DNA from: Sphingomonas sp. IC-56
GTDB taxonomy: Bacteria > Pseudomonadota > Alphaproteobacteria > Sphingomonadales > Sphingomonadaceae
Direction: 5' to 3'
Length of the DNA stretch: 64,000 nucleotides
NCBI RefSeq assembly: GCF_021043375.1
Contig: NZ_JAJNDV010000001.1
Coordinates: 587,156-651,155 of the forward strand
This document shows, piece after piece, positions 25,342 to 33,390 of the stretch. A program made the position numbers and the translations under genes. The notes below the pieces were generated by a model. That model was not told the DNA's origin. It was given only the letters and a program-made list of their open reading frames with translations, and ran no database searches. The first letter of the stretch is position 1. Every line of letters begins with the position of its first letter.

Positions 25342-25632
25342 CTAGACCCCTCCGCCCCACACCATCAGAACTGGGAAGAGAGCGAAGGCTAACAGCCCGA
25401 TAGCGAAGGGGTACGCGTCATGAAACCAGCGGACCTTGCGCGAGAAAACAACCGCGCTGGCAAGTAGGAGCAAGAATAAGGTGGGCACACCGGCATACAG
25501 GACCACTTGACCCGAAGCCGGATATCCCTCGACGTGCTGCGATTGAATGCCAATCAGACCGTCGACGCCGGCGATAAGAAGGTAGCTCCAAGCCGCGGCG
25601 ATCGGGGCTGCCATAAGGTCCGTCCAACGCAT
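25342..25632 (-). CDS. Small membrane protein, unknown
   Basis: The ATG at 25632 gives 96 residues with three hydrophobic segments: DLMAAPIAAAWSYLLIAGVDGLIG, VVLYAGVPTLFLLLLASAVVF and AYPFAIGLLAFALFPVLMVW. No family is recognised. The longer upstream frame is Arg-rich and overlaps the FKBP gene end, so it is not believed. GC is slightly lower than in its neighbours. Confidence is moderate because there is no clear ribosome site. Confidence 0.6.
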   Translation of the reverse strand: MRWTDLMAAPIAAAWSYLLIAGVDGLIGIQSQHVEGYPASGQVVLYAGVPTLFLLLLASAVVFSRKVRWFHDAYPFAIGLLAFALFPVLMVWGGGV

Positions 25633-25726
25633 GGCCCGGTGTCGCGCAAGTCGCAAGAGTCTGCAACTGGGCGGTAGCTGTCGTCGTCGAACCCGGCCGT
25701 GGAACCGCCACCAGCCTAAGGGGCCC

Positions 25727-26218
25727 TTACTTCCCCTCGATCCCCAGCAGCTCGATCTTGAACAGCAGCGTCGCGCCACCCGGGATTGGCCCCTTGCCTA
25801 CCGGGCCATAAGCCAGGTCGGACGGCGACGCGATCTCGATGGTGTCGCCCACGCCCATCATCGGCACCGCCATCTGCCAGGCCGGGATCAGAGCGCCGAG
25901 CGGGAAGGTGGCCGGTTCGTTGCGGGCATAGGAGCTGTCGAACTCGGTGCCGTCAATCAGCGTGCCGGCATAATGGATCGTGACCGTGTCCTCGACCACC
26001 GGATGCGCGCCCGTGCCGGTGCCCTTCACCCGCCGCCAGCGCAGCCCGCCCGGCAGCGACTGCCAGCCGTCGCTTGCCTTCAGTTGGGCCAGTGCCAGCG
26101 ACTGGCGGTTGTGCCATGCGGCGTCCTGCGACGGCCCCTGCTCCCCGGTCTGCGCCACTGCGAACCCCGCCGCGCCAAGACCCAGCACCCCAAGCACCAC
26201 CACCCACGTCTTCTTCAC
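25727..26218 (-). CDS. FKBP-type peptidyl-prolyl cis-trans isomerase, exported
   Basis: This 163-residue protein starts at GTG 26218, eight bases after AGAGGAA, and opens on a signal or anchor (KKTWVVVLGVLGLGAAGFAVAQ). The FKBP domain shows VTIHYAGTLIDGTEFDSSYARNEPATFPLGALIPAWQMAVPMM, then SDLAYGP and GGATLLFKIELLGIE. The enzyme speeds proline isomerisation in folding proteins, here in the periplasm. The frame extends upstream through a CCAG tandem repeat, but that part is not protein-like. Confidence 0.92.
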   Translation of the reverse strand: MKKTWVVVLGVLGLGAAGFAVAQTGEQGPSQDAAWHNRQSLALAQLKASDGWQSLPGGLRWRRVKGTGTGAHPVVEDTVTIHYAGTLIDGTEFDSSYARNEPATFPLGALIPAWQMAVPMMGVGDTIEIASPSDLAYGPVGKGPIPGGATLLFKIELLGIEGK

Positions 26219-26390
26219 GTCGCACTTCCTCTCAAATCGATTGCAGCCGACATTCCCGGAAAGCCGCCGGCTTGCAATGTAGGATTTGCGCTGCTGGCCT
26301 GCGCAGCACTCTTTCTCACCGTCGCGCCCCATGCCGTCTCCAACGCAAACCGCGCGAGACCGCAACTTCTCGACTTCGCGGCGCCGCAAA

Positions 26391-26412
26391 GCCAGCCAGC
26401 CAGCCAGCCAGC
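26391..26412. repeat. Tetranucleotide tandem repeat (GCCA)n
   Basis: Five and a half copies of GCCA lie between the FKBP and mtnP genes, about 175 bases upstream of the FKBP start. Such tracts can vary in length by slippage. Confidence 0.9.
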
Positions 26413-26446
26413 GCTGCTGCCACACACGCACTTGGTCTAAACTTTT

Positions 26447-27325
26447 CTAAACTTCCGCCCGGCGCAATGCCCGGCCCGCCACGGCATCCAGCTTCGCCAG
26501 CACCGCCGGATCGCGCGCGCCGGGCGCGGTGATCAGCGCCGCATCGAGGCACGTATCGATGGGCGAAGCCGGCCGCTCCACCGGCAGGTTCCGCAGCAAG
26601 TGCGTCACCAGCCCGCGCGCTTTGGCGGCGTTGTCGGAAAGCTGCGCCATCACCTGCGCAACGTCCACAACCGCTTCGTCCTCGCGCCAGCAGTCATAAT
26701 CGGTGACCATCCCCACCAGTGCGTAAGGAAGCTCGGCTTCGCGAGCGAGCTTGGCCTCGGGCATCGCCGTCATGCCGATGATGTCGCAACCCCAGCTGCG
26801 GTACAGCCTGCTCTCGGCGCGGGTGGAGAATTGCGGCCCCTCCATCGCCAGATAGGTGCCTCCGTCATGCACCTGCGCCCCGGCAGCCCGGGCCGCCTGC
26901 GCCGCCAAAGCCGACAGCCGCGGACAAACCGGGTCTGCCATCGACACATGCGACACCATGCCGGTTCCGAAGAAACTCGATGATCGCCCCTTGGTCCGGT
27001 CGATGAACTGGTCGGCCACCGTGAAGCTCCCCGGCGGCCGATCCTCAGCCAGGCTGCCGACCGAGGAGATCGCCAGCACATCGGTCACGCCCACGCGCTT
27101 CAGCACGTCGATATTCGCGCGTGCGTTAAGCTCGGACGGGCTGATCCGGTGCCCGCGCCCGTGCCGCGGCAGGAACACCACGCGGGCATGCCCGACTCGC
27201 CCACGGAACAGCTTGTCCGATGGCAGACCCCAGGGGCTCGCCACCTCAACCCATTCGCCTTCCTCGATCCCGTCGACACCGTAGAGCCCGGAGCCGCCGA
27301 TGATCCCAATGGTCCAGCCGCTCAC
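26447..27325 (-). CDS. mtnP: S-methyl-5'-thioadenosine phosphorylase
   Basis: This 292-residue enzyme splits methylthioadenosine to adenine and 5-methylthioribose-1-phosphate in methionine salvage. Motifs: TIGIIGGSGLYGVDGI, FLPRHGRGHRISPSELNARANI, ISSVGSLAEDRPPGSF, YLAMEGPQFSTRAESRLYRSWGCDIIGMTAMPEAKLAREAELPYA. The start is GTG at 27325, overlapping the permease stop (GTGA), so translation is coupled to the upstream amino-acid permease. The frame upstream of the GTG runs inside the permease gene and is a shadow. Confidence 0.96.
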   Translation of the reverse strand: MSGWTIGIIGGSGLYGVDGIEEGEWVEVASPWGLPSDKLFRGRVGHARVVFLPRHGRGHRISPSELNARANIDVLKRVGVTDVLAISSVGSLAEDRPPGSFTVADQFIDRTKGRSSSFFGTGMVSHVSMADPVCPRLSALAAQAARAAGAQVHDGGTYLAMEGPQFSTRAESRLYRSWGCDIIGMTAMPEAKLAREAELPYALVGMVTDYDCWREDEAVVDVAQVMAQLSDNAAKARGLVTHLLRNLPVERPASPIDTCLDAALITAPGARDPAVLAKLDAVAGRALRRAEV

Positions 27326-28746
27326 GCTGCCTTGTCCACGTTGCGGCGCGAGTAAGCGAAGTAGACGCCCAGTCCGACCACATTCCAGATGCCGAACAGC
27401 AACTGGGTCTGCCCAGGCAGGCTGACGAACAGGTACAGGCAACCAAAGATTGCCCCCAAGCCCACCAGCCACGGCGCCGGCGTCCGGAACGGCCGCACCG
27501 CCTCTGGCGCGCGCCGCCGCATCACCAGCATGCAAAGGCCCACCGCCGCGAATGCCGTCAACGTCCCCGCATTGGCCAGCGCCGCGATCTCGTCGATCGG
27601 GAAGAACGCGGCGAAGAACGTCACCACGCATGCCGTGAAGATGGTGATCCGCACCGGCGTCCCCCGCCGCGATACCCGCGCCAGGCTCTCGGGCAGCATG
27701 CGGTCGCGTGCCATCACGAAGAAGATGCGGCTCTGTCCATAAAGGAACGCCAGGATCACCGTCGGCAGCGCAATCACCGCCGAGGCGGCGAGCACCGTGG
27801 CGGTAAAGGGCTGGCCGATTTCGCGCAGGATCAGCGCCAGCGGCTCGGGGCTGTCGGCAAAGCGGGTATAGCTGAGCGCGCCCACCGCCGTCACCGCCAC
27901 CAGCATGTAGATCACGACGCACGCCAGCATCGACCCGACAATGCCGATCGCCAGGTCACGGCTCGGGTTCTTCGCCTCTTCGGCCGCGGTCGAGATCGCG
28001 TCGAAGCCATAGAAGGCAAAGAAGATGATCGCCGCGGCCGCCATCACTCCGCGCTCCACGCCGTCGGCGCTCAGGTGCTTGGAAAAGCCGAACGGCGCGA
28101 ACGGCTCCAGATTGCCCGCGTCGAAATAGGGCAAGGCGACCGCGACGAAGATGGCCAGCGCGATCAGCTTCACTACCACCAGGATCGCGTTCAGCGTCGC
28201 GCTTTCCCGCGTACCGACGATCAGCAGCCCAGCGACCACCGCCACGATGAACATCGCCGGCACGTTGACCCCCCATTCGGCAACGGCACCGCCGGCCATC
28301 ACCGGCCCATGGGTGAGCACGGCAGGCAAATGCACGCCCAGTCCAGCCAGAAAGCCAGTCGTGTATCCCGACCAGCCTACCGCGACCGTGGCCACCACCA
28401 GCGTATATTCGGCGAGCAAGCTCCACCCGACCACCCAGGCCACGACTTCGCCCAGCACCGAATAGCTATAGGTATAGGCACTCCCCGACGTGGGGATCAT
28501 CGTCGCCATTTCGGCATAGGCCAGCGCCGCGCACGCGCAGATCGCTCCGGCAATCACGAAAGACACGATCACCGCCGGCCCCGCCCGGTCCGCGCCGACA
28601 CCGATCAGCGTCAGGATGCCCGTGCCCACAATCGCCCCTACGCCCAGCGCGACCAGATGCGGCCACGACAAGGTTCGCCGCAGTTGGTGCTCGGATCGCC
28701 GCTCCCCCTCCGCGATGATAGGCTTCAAACGAAACAGGCTGGCCAT
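27322..28746 (-). CDS. Amino acid permease (APC family)
   Basis: This 474-residue transporter has about 12 helices plus an N-terminal cationic-amino-acid-transporter pattern (RTLSWPHLVALGVGAIVGTGILTLIGVGADRAGPAVIVSFVI). SGSAYTYSYSVLGEVVAWVVGWSLLAEY and FIFAFYGFDAISTAAEEAKNPSRDLAIGIVGSM are typical. The start at 28746 follows GGGGA; an upstream in-frame TTG is less likely. Coupling to mtnP suggests methionine or a purine/sulfur metabolite as a cargo to consider, but this is inference. A palindromic operator candidate lies just upstream. Confidence 0.92.
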   Translation of the reverse strand: MASLFRLKPIIAEGERRSEHQLRRTLSWPHLVALGVGAIVGTGILTLIGVGADRAGPAVIVSFVIAGAICACAALAYAEMATMIPTSGSAYTYSYSVLGEVVAWVVGWSLLAEYTLVVATVAVGWSGYTTGFLAGLGVHLPAVLTHGPVMAGGAVAEWGVNVPAMFIVAVVAGLLIVGTRESATLNAILVVVKLIALAIFVAVALPYFDAGNLEPFAPFGFSKHLSADGVERGVMAAAAIIFFAFYGFDAISTAAEEAKNPSRDLAIGIVGSMLACVVIYMLVAVTAVGALSYTRFADSPEPLALILREIGQPFTATVLAASAVIALPTVILAFLYGQSRIFFVMARDRMLPESLARVSRRGTPVRITIFTACVVTFFAAFFPIDEIAALANAGTLTAFAAVGLCMLVMRRRAPEAVRPFRTPAPWLVGLGAIFGCLYLFVSLPGQTQLLFGIWNVVGLGVYFAYSRRNVDKAA

Positions 28747-28767
28747 CCGCAATCCCCTTTTCGCCAG

Positions 28768-28785
28768 GGTGTAGCGCGCTACGCC
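28768..28785. promoter_or_regulatory. Palindrome upstream of the amino acid permease
   Basis: The 12-base perfect palindrome GTAGCGCGCTAC (28771-28782) extends to 18 bases with one mismatched pair (GGT...GCC). It lies 22 bases upstream of the permease start, a position suited to repression. The regulator is unknown. Confidence 0.5.
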
Positions 28786-28871
28786 AAAGGTTCAACTCGA
28801 CGTCAGGATATCCCGCGCCGAGTCCGCCGACCCGCACCCTGCCGGTGCGCGCACCCGCTCGGCCGCGATGG

Positions 28872-29888
28872 TCACCGCCGCACGTCCATCACGCCGCTCT
28901 CGAACGCGGCAAGATCGGCGCGCGTGAACAGGCTCGCGTCGCCCGGCAGCGAGTGTTTGAGCGCGGTCAGCGCAAGGCCGGCCCGCGCCGCCTGTTCGGG
29001 ATTGCCGCGTTCGAGCAGCCCGTGCAGCACGCCCGCCGCAAAGGCGTCGCCGGCACCAAGCCGGTCGACGATGCCGGAGATCAGTACCTCGCGGGTCTGG
29101 AACCCGCCATCGCGCGTGTCGACCCGCGCCGAGACGCGGTGGCTGTCGGCGGCGTCCACATGCCGCGCAGTCGAAGCCATCAGCCGGAGCTTCGGAAACG
29201 CGGCAAAGGCCGCCTCAGCCGCCTCGCGTCGGCGCTCGGGGCCATCACCGGAGAAAGTCTTGCCGAGCAGCAGCGACACGTCGCGGTGGTTGCCAAACAA
29301 GATGTCGGCATGACCGACCAGCTGCGTCAGCACCGACTTGGGATCGCTCTCCCACGCTTCCCAGAGCTTGGCGCGGTAATTGCCGTCAAACGAGACGGGG
29401 ATCCCGCGCGCACTGGCCGCTTCCGCCGCCGCCACGGCAGCCGCGGCGGTTTTGGGGCCGATCGCTGGGGTGATCCCGGACAGGTGCAGCCGCTGGCAGC
29501 CGGAGAGCGCCGCCTCCCAATCCCACGCGTCGGGCGAACGGTCGGCGAACACGGAATGCGATCGGTCGTAGATCACTTCCGAAGCGCGCAGCCCAGCGCC
29601 GGGCTGGAGGAAATATAGACCCACGCGCCCTGTTTCCGCGACAATCGTGGAGGTATCCACACCCCGTCCCCGCAGCTCACGCGTAATCGCCGCACCCATC
29701 GGGTTATCGGCCACCGCCGTGACCATGCGCGTGGCGTGGCCGAGCGATGCAAGGCCCGTGGCCACATTCGCTTCGGCACCACCGACATGCACCTGGAACT
29801 GGTTGGTCTGCAGCAACAGCTCGCGGCCGGGCGGGGAGATGCGCAGCATCACTTCGCCGAAGAACGCGATGGGGCGGTTATCGGTCAT
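28872..29888 (-). CDS. kdgK: 2-dehydro-3-deoxygluconate kinase (PfkB family)
   Basis: This 338-residue sugar kinase phosphorylates 2-keto-3-deoxygluconate, late in hexuronate breakdown. The N-terminal PfkB motif region is FQVHVGGAEANVATGLASLGH, and the C-terminal motif with the catalytic Asp is RLGAGDAFAAGVLHGLL. SFDGNYRAKLWE fits the KdgK substrate region. It follows uxaC on the same strand after 86 bases. Together with the hexuronate transporter it forms a catabolic operon. The intermediate reductase and dehydratase genes are not in this window. Confidence 0.92.
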   Translation of the reverse strand: MTDNRPIAFFGEVMLRISPPGRELLLQTNQFQVHVGGAEANVATGLASLGHATRMVTAVADNPMGAAITRELRGRGVDTSTIVAETGRVGLYFLQPGAGLRASEVIYDRSHSVFADRSPDAWDWEAALSGCQRLHLSGITPAIGPKTAAAAVAAAEAASARGIPVSFDGNYRAKLWEAWESDPKSVLTQLVGHADILFGNHRDVSLLLGKTFSGDGPERRREAAEAAFAAFPKLRLMASTARHVDAADSHRVSARVDTRDGGFQTREVLISGIVDRLGAGDAFAAGVLHGLLERGNPEQAARAGLALTALKHSLPGDASLFTRADLAAFESGVMDVRR

Positions 29889-29974
29889 CTTGGCAGCCTT
29901 TTGCGGGGATATGAGGCGGTGGCGTTGCGCATGGGGACTCCCAAGTTGAGTGTGCCGTAGAGGCAGAATAGCAG

Positions 29975-31387
29975 TCAGAGACGGTAGGCTCGGCGGACCA
30001 GGCCCGAAGTCAGTTCTTCAATCAATTCAACGGCTTCCCAGTCCAGCAACCGCCCTTCGGCAACTAGACGGGCGAGGAAAGCGGCGTCCACGCGCCGCGC
30101 GACATCGTGGCGCGCGGGGATGGAGAGGAAAGCGCGGGTGTCGTCGTTGAAGCCGACCGTGTTGTAGAAACCGGCGGTTTCGGTCGTGTTTTCGCGGAAA
30201 CGGCGCATGCCTTCGGGTGAATCGTGAAACCACCATGCCGGGCCGAGCTTCAGGCAGGGATAGTGACCGGCCAGCGGCGCGAGCTCGCGCGCGTACGTCG
30301 TCTCGTCGAGCGTGAAGAGGATGATCGACAGATCGGTCGAGGTGCCGAAGCGGTCGAGCAAGGGCTTGAGCGCATGGACATAGTCGGTGCGCGTCGGAAT
30401 GTCGGCGCCCTTGTCGCGGCCATGGCTGTGGAACAGGCCGCCATTGTGGTTGCGGAAGGAGCCGGGATGGATCTGCATGACCATGCCATCCTCGACGCTC
30501 ATCGCCGCCATTTCGGTCAGCATCTGGGCACGGAACAGCTCGGCATCGGCGGGGGTCCAGTCGCCGCCCGTCACCTTGCGGAACAGCGCCTCGGCCTCCG
30601 AGCGGCTGAGGTTTGCGGTGCGCGCGGTGGGATGGCCGTGGTCGGTGGCGGTGGCGCCAGCGGCGCGGAAGTCGGCACGGCGCTTACGGTGCGCGGCGAG
30701 ATAGCCATCCCAGCTGTACACGTCCTCGCCAGTCAGATCGGCAAAGGTCCGCATCGCGCCGACGAACTGTTCATGCTCCACGTCGATCACCGCGTCAGGG
30801 CGATAGGTGGTGACCACCCTGCCCGGCCAGCCACTCGCCTGGATGGCATGGTGGTGGGAGAGATCGTCCTGCGGCCCCTCGGTGGTGGCGAGGAACTCCA
30901 GGCGGAAGCGGTCGAACAGCGCGCGCGGCTTGAGTGCATCGGTTGCCAGCGCTTCGTTGATGCGATCGTAATACAGGTCCGCCGTCGACGCCTCGAGCGC
31001 GACGTCGAAGCCGAAGACTTCCGCAAAGACATGGTCGAGCCACATGCGCGAGGGCGTGCCCCGGAACAGGAAGTAGTTCTCGGCAAAGGTCCGCCACGCC
31101 GCGCGCGGATCGGTCGCGGGCACCCCGGCCTTGCTGGGCACGCAGAGGGCATCGAGCGCGATCCCCTGTGAATAGAGCATGCGGTAGATGTAATGGTCCG
31201 GCGCGAGCAGCAGCTCGGTCGCGTTGGACCAGTTTGCGTCCGTGGCGAACCAGCGCGGATCGGTGTGCCCGTGCGGGCTGATGATCGGCAGGTCGGCGAC
31301 CTGCGCGTAGAGTGCGCGTGCGATGCTGCGTGTGCGCTCGTCGGCAGGAAACAGCCGGTCGGGATCCAGTATCAACGGCCTGGACAT
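29975..31387 (-). CDS. uxaC: Glucuronate isomerase
   Basis: This 470-residue enzyme converts glucuronate to fructuronate and galacturonate to tagaturonate, the first hexuronate step. Family blocks: LPIISPHGHTDPRWFATDANWSNATELLLAPDHYIYRMLYSQG, YDRINEAL, VVTTYRPDAVIDVEHEQF, MQIHPGSFRNHNGGLFHSHGRDKGADIPTRTDYVHALKPLL and GPAWWFHDSPEGMRRFRENTTETAGFYNTVGFNDDTRAFLSIPARHDVARR. It starts eight bases after the transporter gene, so they share a transcript. Confidence 0.97.
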   Translation of the reverse strand: MSRPLILDPDRLFPADERTRSIARALYAQVADLPIISPHGHTDPRWFATDANWSNATELLLAPDHYIYRMLYSQGIALDALCVPSKAGVPATDPRAAWRTFAENYFLFRGTPSRMWLDHVFAEVFGFDVALEASTADLYYDRINEALATDALKPRALFDRFRLEFLATTEGPQDDLSHHHAIQASGWPGRVVTTYRPDAVIDVEHEQFVGAMRTFADLTGEDVYSWDGYLAAHRKRRADFRAAGATATDHGHPTARTANLSRSEAEALFRKVTGGDWTPADAELFRAQMLTEMAAMSVEDGMVMQIHPGSFRNHNGGLFHSHGRDKGADIPTRTDYVHALKPLLDRFGTSTDLSIILFTLDETTYARELAPLAGHYPCLKLGPAWWFHDSPEGMRRFRENTTETAGFYNTVGFNDDTRAFLSIPARHDVARRVDAAFLARLVAEGRLLDWEAVELIEELTSGLVRRAYRL

Positions 31388-31395
31388 GGTCTTTC

Positions 31396-32940
31396 TTATA
31401 CCTCCAACTTTTCGCGCATCACCGTGTTCACGATGATCGCAGCAATGGCGATCGCCGCGCAGATGGCGAGCATGGTGTAATAGCTACCCGGCTGGAAGCA
31501 TGGGGTGGCCGGGCCCATCCAGACGGGGATGCAGCCTTCCACATTCTTGCCCGAGACCAGGAAGATCATCGCGCCGATCAGCCCGGCCAGCACAGCCACG
31601 ATCACCGCCCAGGGCGTAGAGCGGCGGAAATGCTCGACGCGCTTGAGGCGCGGAGAGAGCAGGTGCACCGACAGCACGGCAAGGAAATAGGCGCCGCCGG
31701 CCGCAATGAACATCGGCGCATAGCTGCCCACCCGATCGAGCACGTCGCCCGAATATTTGGAGAACAGCGCGCCGCCGATGGCGCCAAGCGTGCCGCCAAT
31801 GCCGATCACCGCACCCACCGCGAAGCGCGGGAAGGTATCGGACGGAAGCGTGTAGAGATTGGCCGAGAAGCCCTGATGCGCCGCCGCCGCGATGCCGATG
31901 ATCAGCACGCTGGCCCACAGGCTGGGCACCGAGGTGGCGAACACCACCGGTAGCACGAAGAAGGCGCAGATCAACATGGTGAGCTTGCGCGCCTTGTTGA
32001 CGCTCATGCCCGCATGGATCAGCCGGCCAGAGAGCCAGCCCCCCGCGACGCTGCCGATGTCGGAGATGAGGTAGATGCCACCCAGCGCCAGCGCGGCGGT
32101 GGGGGTGGACCAGGTCTTCAAGTCCAGCCCGTATTGCGTTCCCAGATAGCCCGGCAGCCAGAACAGGTAGAACCACCAGATCGGGTCGATGAAGAACCTG
32201 CCCAGCGCAAACGCCCAGGTCTCCCGCTGGGCAAGCAGGCGCAGCCACAGACCCGGCGTCTTCACGTCGGGATCGGCAGGATCCTGGGTGATATGGGCGA
32301 GCTCGGCGGCGCCGACCTTTTGATGGGAAGCGGGATTGTCGCGGTACATCGCGAGCCAGGCGACCAGCCACAGCGCGCCGAAGGTACCGGTGACGATGAA
32401 GGTCATACGCCAGCCGATCATCGGCACGAGCGCGAAGCACAGGAGCGGCGCAGCGATCGCGCCGACATTGGCGCCGGCATTGAAGATGCCGACCGCAAAG
32501 GCGCGTTCCTTTTGCGGGAACCAGGTGGTCACGGATTTGATGCCGGCGGGGAAGTTGCCGGATTCGCCGACGCCCAGCGCGAAGCGTGCCATCGCGAACT
32601 GGGTCACGCTGTACGCGCCGCCATGCGCCATATGGGCGATCGTCCAGACCACCACCGCCGCGGCATAGCCCAGCCGCGCGCCGATCGCGTCGACCACCTT
32701 GCCGAAGCCGAGATAGCCGATGGCATAGGCAACCTGGAACCACACGACGATGTCGGCATAGCTGCGCTCATCGAGCCCCAGCGCCGGATCGTCCATCATG
32801 GTGGGCTTCAACAGCCCGATCATCTGGCGATCGATATAGTTGATCGCGGTGGCCGCAAACAGCAGCGCTACCACCATCCAGCGGTAGCGCCCCACCCGCT
32901 GCGCCGCGTCCGCGACAATGCTGTTTCCGGTTCCTGCCAT
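31396..32940 (-). CDS. MFS hexuronate transporter (ExuT type)
   Basis: This 514-residue transporter of the anion:cation symporter branch of MFS shows YRWMVVALLFAATAINYIDRQMIGLLKP at helix 1, ARFALGVGESGNFPAGIKSVTTWFPQKERAFAVGIFNAGANVGA around helices 4-5 and DPIWWFYLFWLPGYLGTQYG in helix 7, all ExuT-like. Its place before uxaC supports glucuronate/galacturonate uptake. A GGAGAGG site precedes the ATG. A LacI-type operator lies about 100 bases upstream. The long C-terminal half has more helices than the 12-helix norm, which may mean 13-14 segments. Confidence 0.92.
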   Translation of the reverse strand: MAGTGNSIVADAAQRVGRYRWMVVALLFAATAINYIDRQMIGLLKPTMMDDPALGLDERSYADIVVWFQVAYAIGYLGFGKVVDAIGARLGYAAAVVVWTIAHMAHGGAYSVTQFAMARFALGVGESGNFPAGIKSVTTWFPQKERAFAVGIFNAGANVGAIAAPLLCFALVPMIGWRMTFIVTGTFGALWLVAWLAMYRDNPASHQKVGAAELAHITQDPADPDVKTPGLWLRLLAQRETWAFALGRFFIDPIWWFYLFWLPGYLGTQYGLDLKTWSTPTAALALGGIYLISDIGSVAGGWLSGRLIHAGMSVNKARKLTMLICAFFVLPVVFATSVPSLWASVLIIGIAAAAHQGFSANLYTLPSDTFPRFAVGAVIGIGGTLGAIGGALFSKYSGDVLDRVGSYAPMFIAAGGAYFLAVLSVHLLSPRLKRVEHFRRSTPWAVIVAVLAGLIGAMIFLVSGKNVEGCIPVWMGPATPCFQPGSYYTMLAICAAIAIAAIIVNTVMREKLEV

Positions 32941-33039
32941 GACCTCTCCAACGCTGAACCGCTTCAGGTCCGGCTTTTGCCGATTATCCCGCCGCGTGGC
33001 TGAAAGCCGTGCCGGTCTCGGCCGCCTTCATCCTGGATT

Positions 33040-33051
33040 GGTAACGCTACC
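33040..33051. promoter_or_regulatory. LacI-type operator upstream of the hexuronate operon
   Basis: GGTAACGCTACC is a near-perfect palindrome with one mismatch and a central CG, the usual form of LacI-family operators. It lies 100 bases before the transporter start, at a plausible promoter position. A KdgR/UxuR-like LacI repressor responding to a hexuronate intermediate is the natural guess. No regulator gene is adjacent. Confidence 0.55.
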
Positions 33052-33071
33052 GGTCATCCGGGGGAAACGAT

Positions 33072-33161
33072 TTAGCGCGCGACGGGGGTAGCGAGCACCG
33101 CTTCGTCATCGAATGCCAGGCCCTGACCGGTGAGCTCAGGCCCGCAGTTGGGATTGTTCAC
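33072..33161 (-). pseudogene. Possible 3' remnant of a lost gene
   Basis: On the minus strand a frame reads NNPNCGPELTGQGLAFDDEA and then VLATPVAR before TAA (33072-33074). It reads like the end of a real protein: balanced composition, acidic turn, final Arg. It begins inside the palindromic repeat at 33156, and upstream it has no coding potential. I cannot name the parent; a carbohydrate-active enzyme of the hexuronate locus would fit the setting. Confidence 0.35.
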
Positions 33162-33386
33162 GCGAAGGCGCGAAGTTCGCGAAGGTTGAAGAAGGGGTTT
33201 GTTCGCGCAGAGGCGCAGAGGGCGCAGAGGGGTTCAGCCGCCGCGGCAGCGGCAGGAACAACGCTATAGATAGGCGCCGAGCTCGCGATAGTCTCCCGAC
33301 GATGAAGCGGGCCAAGCATCTCTGCGCCTCCGCGCCTCTGCGCGAACCTCTAAACTTCTTCGCGAGCTTCGCGCCTTCGCGTGAAC
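33156..33386. repeat. Long inverted repeat, family F
   Basis: The left end GTTCACGCGAAGGCGCGAAG and a later TTCGCGCAGAGGCGCAGAGG are matched on the right by CCTCTGCGCGAA and CTTCGCGCCTTCGCGTGAAC. The arms are about 75 bases each, with roughly 80 bases between. It fills most of the 450-base gap upstream of the hexuronate operon and ends five bases before the glutaminyl-cyclase stop. Confidence 0.88.
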
Positions 33387-33390
33387 CAAA

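Noticed and set aside
26231..26440. Plus-strand frame with a secretion-signal-like start and the CCAG repeat
   Set aside because: No suitable start codon or ribosome site and low-complexity C-terminus; it overlaps the FKBP promoter region.
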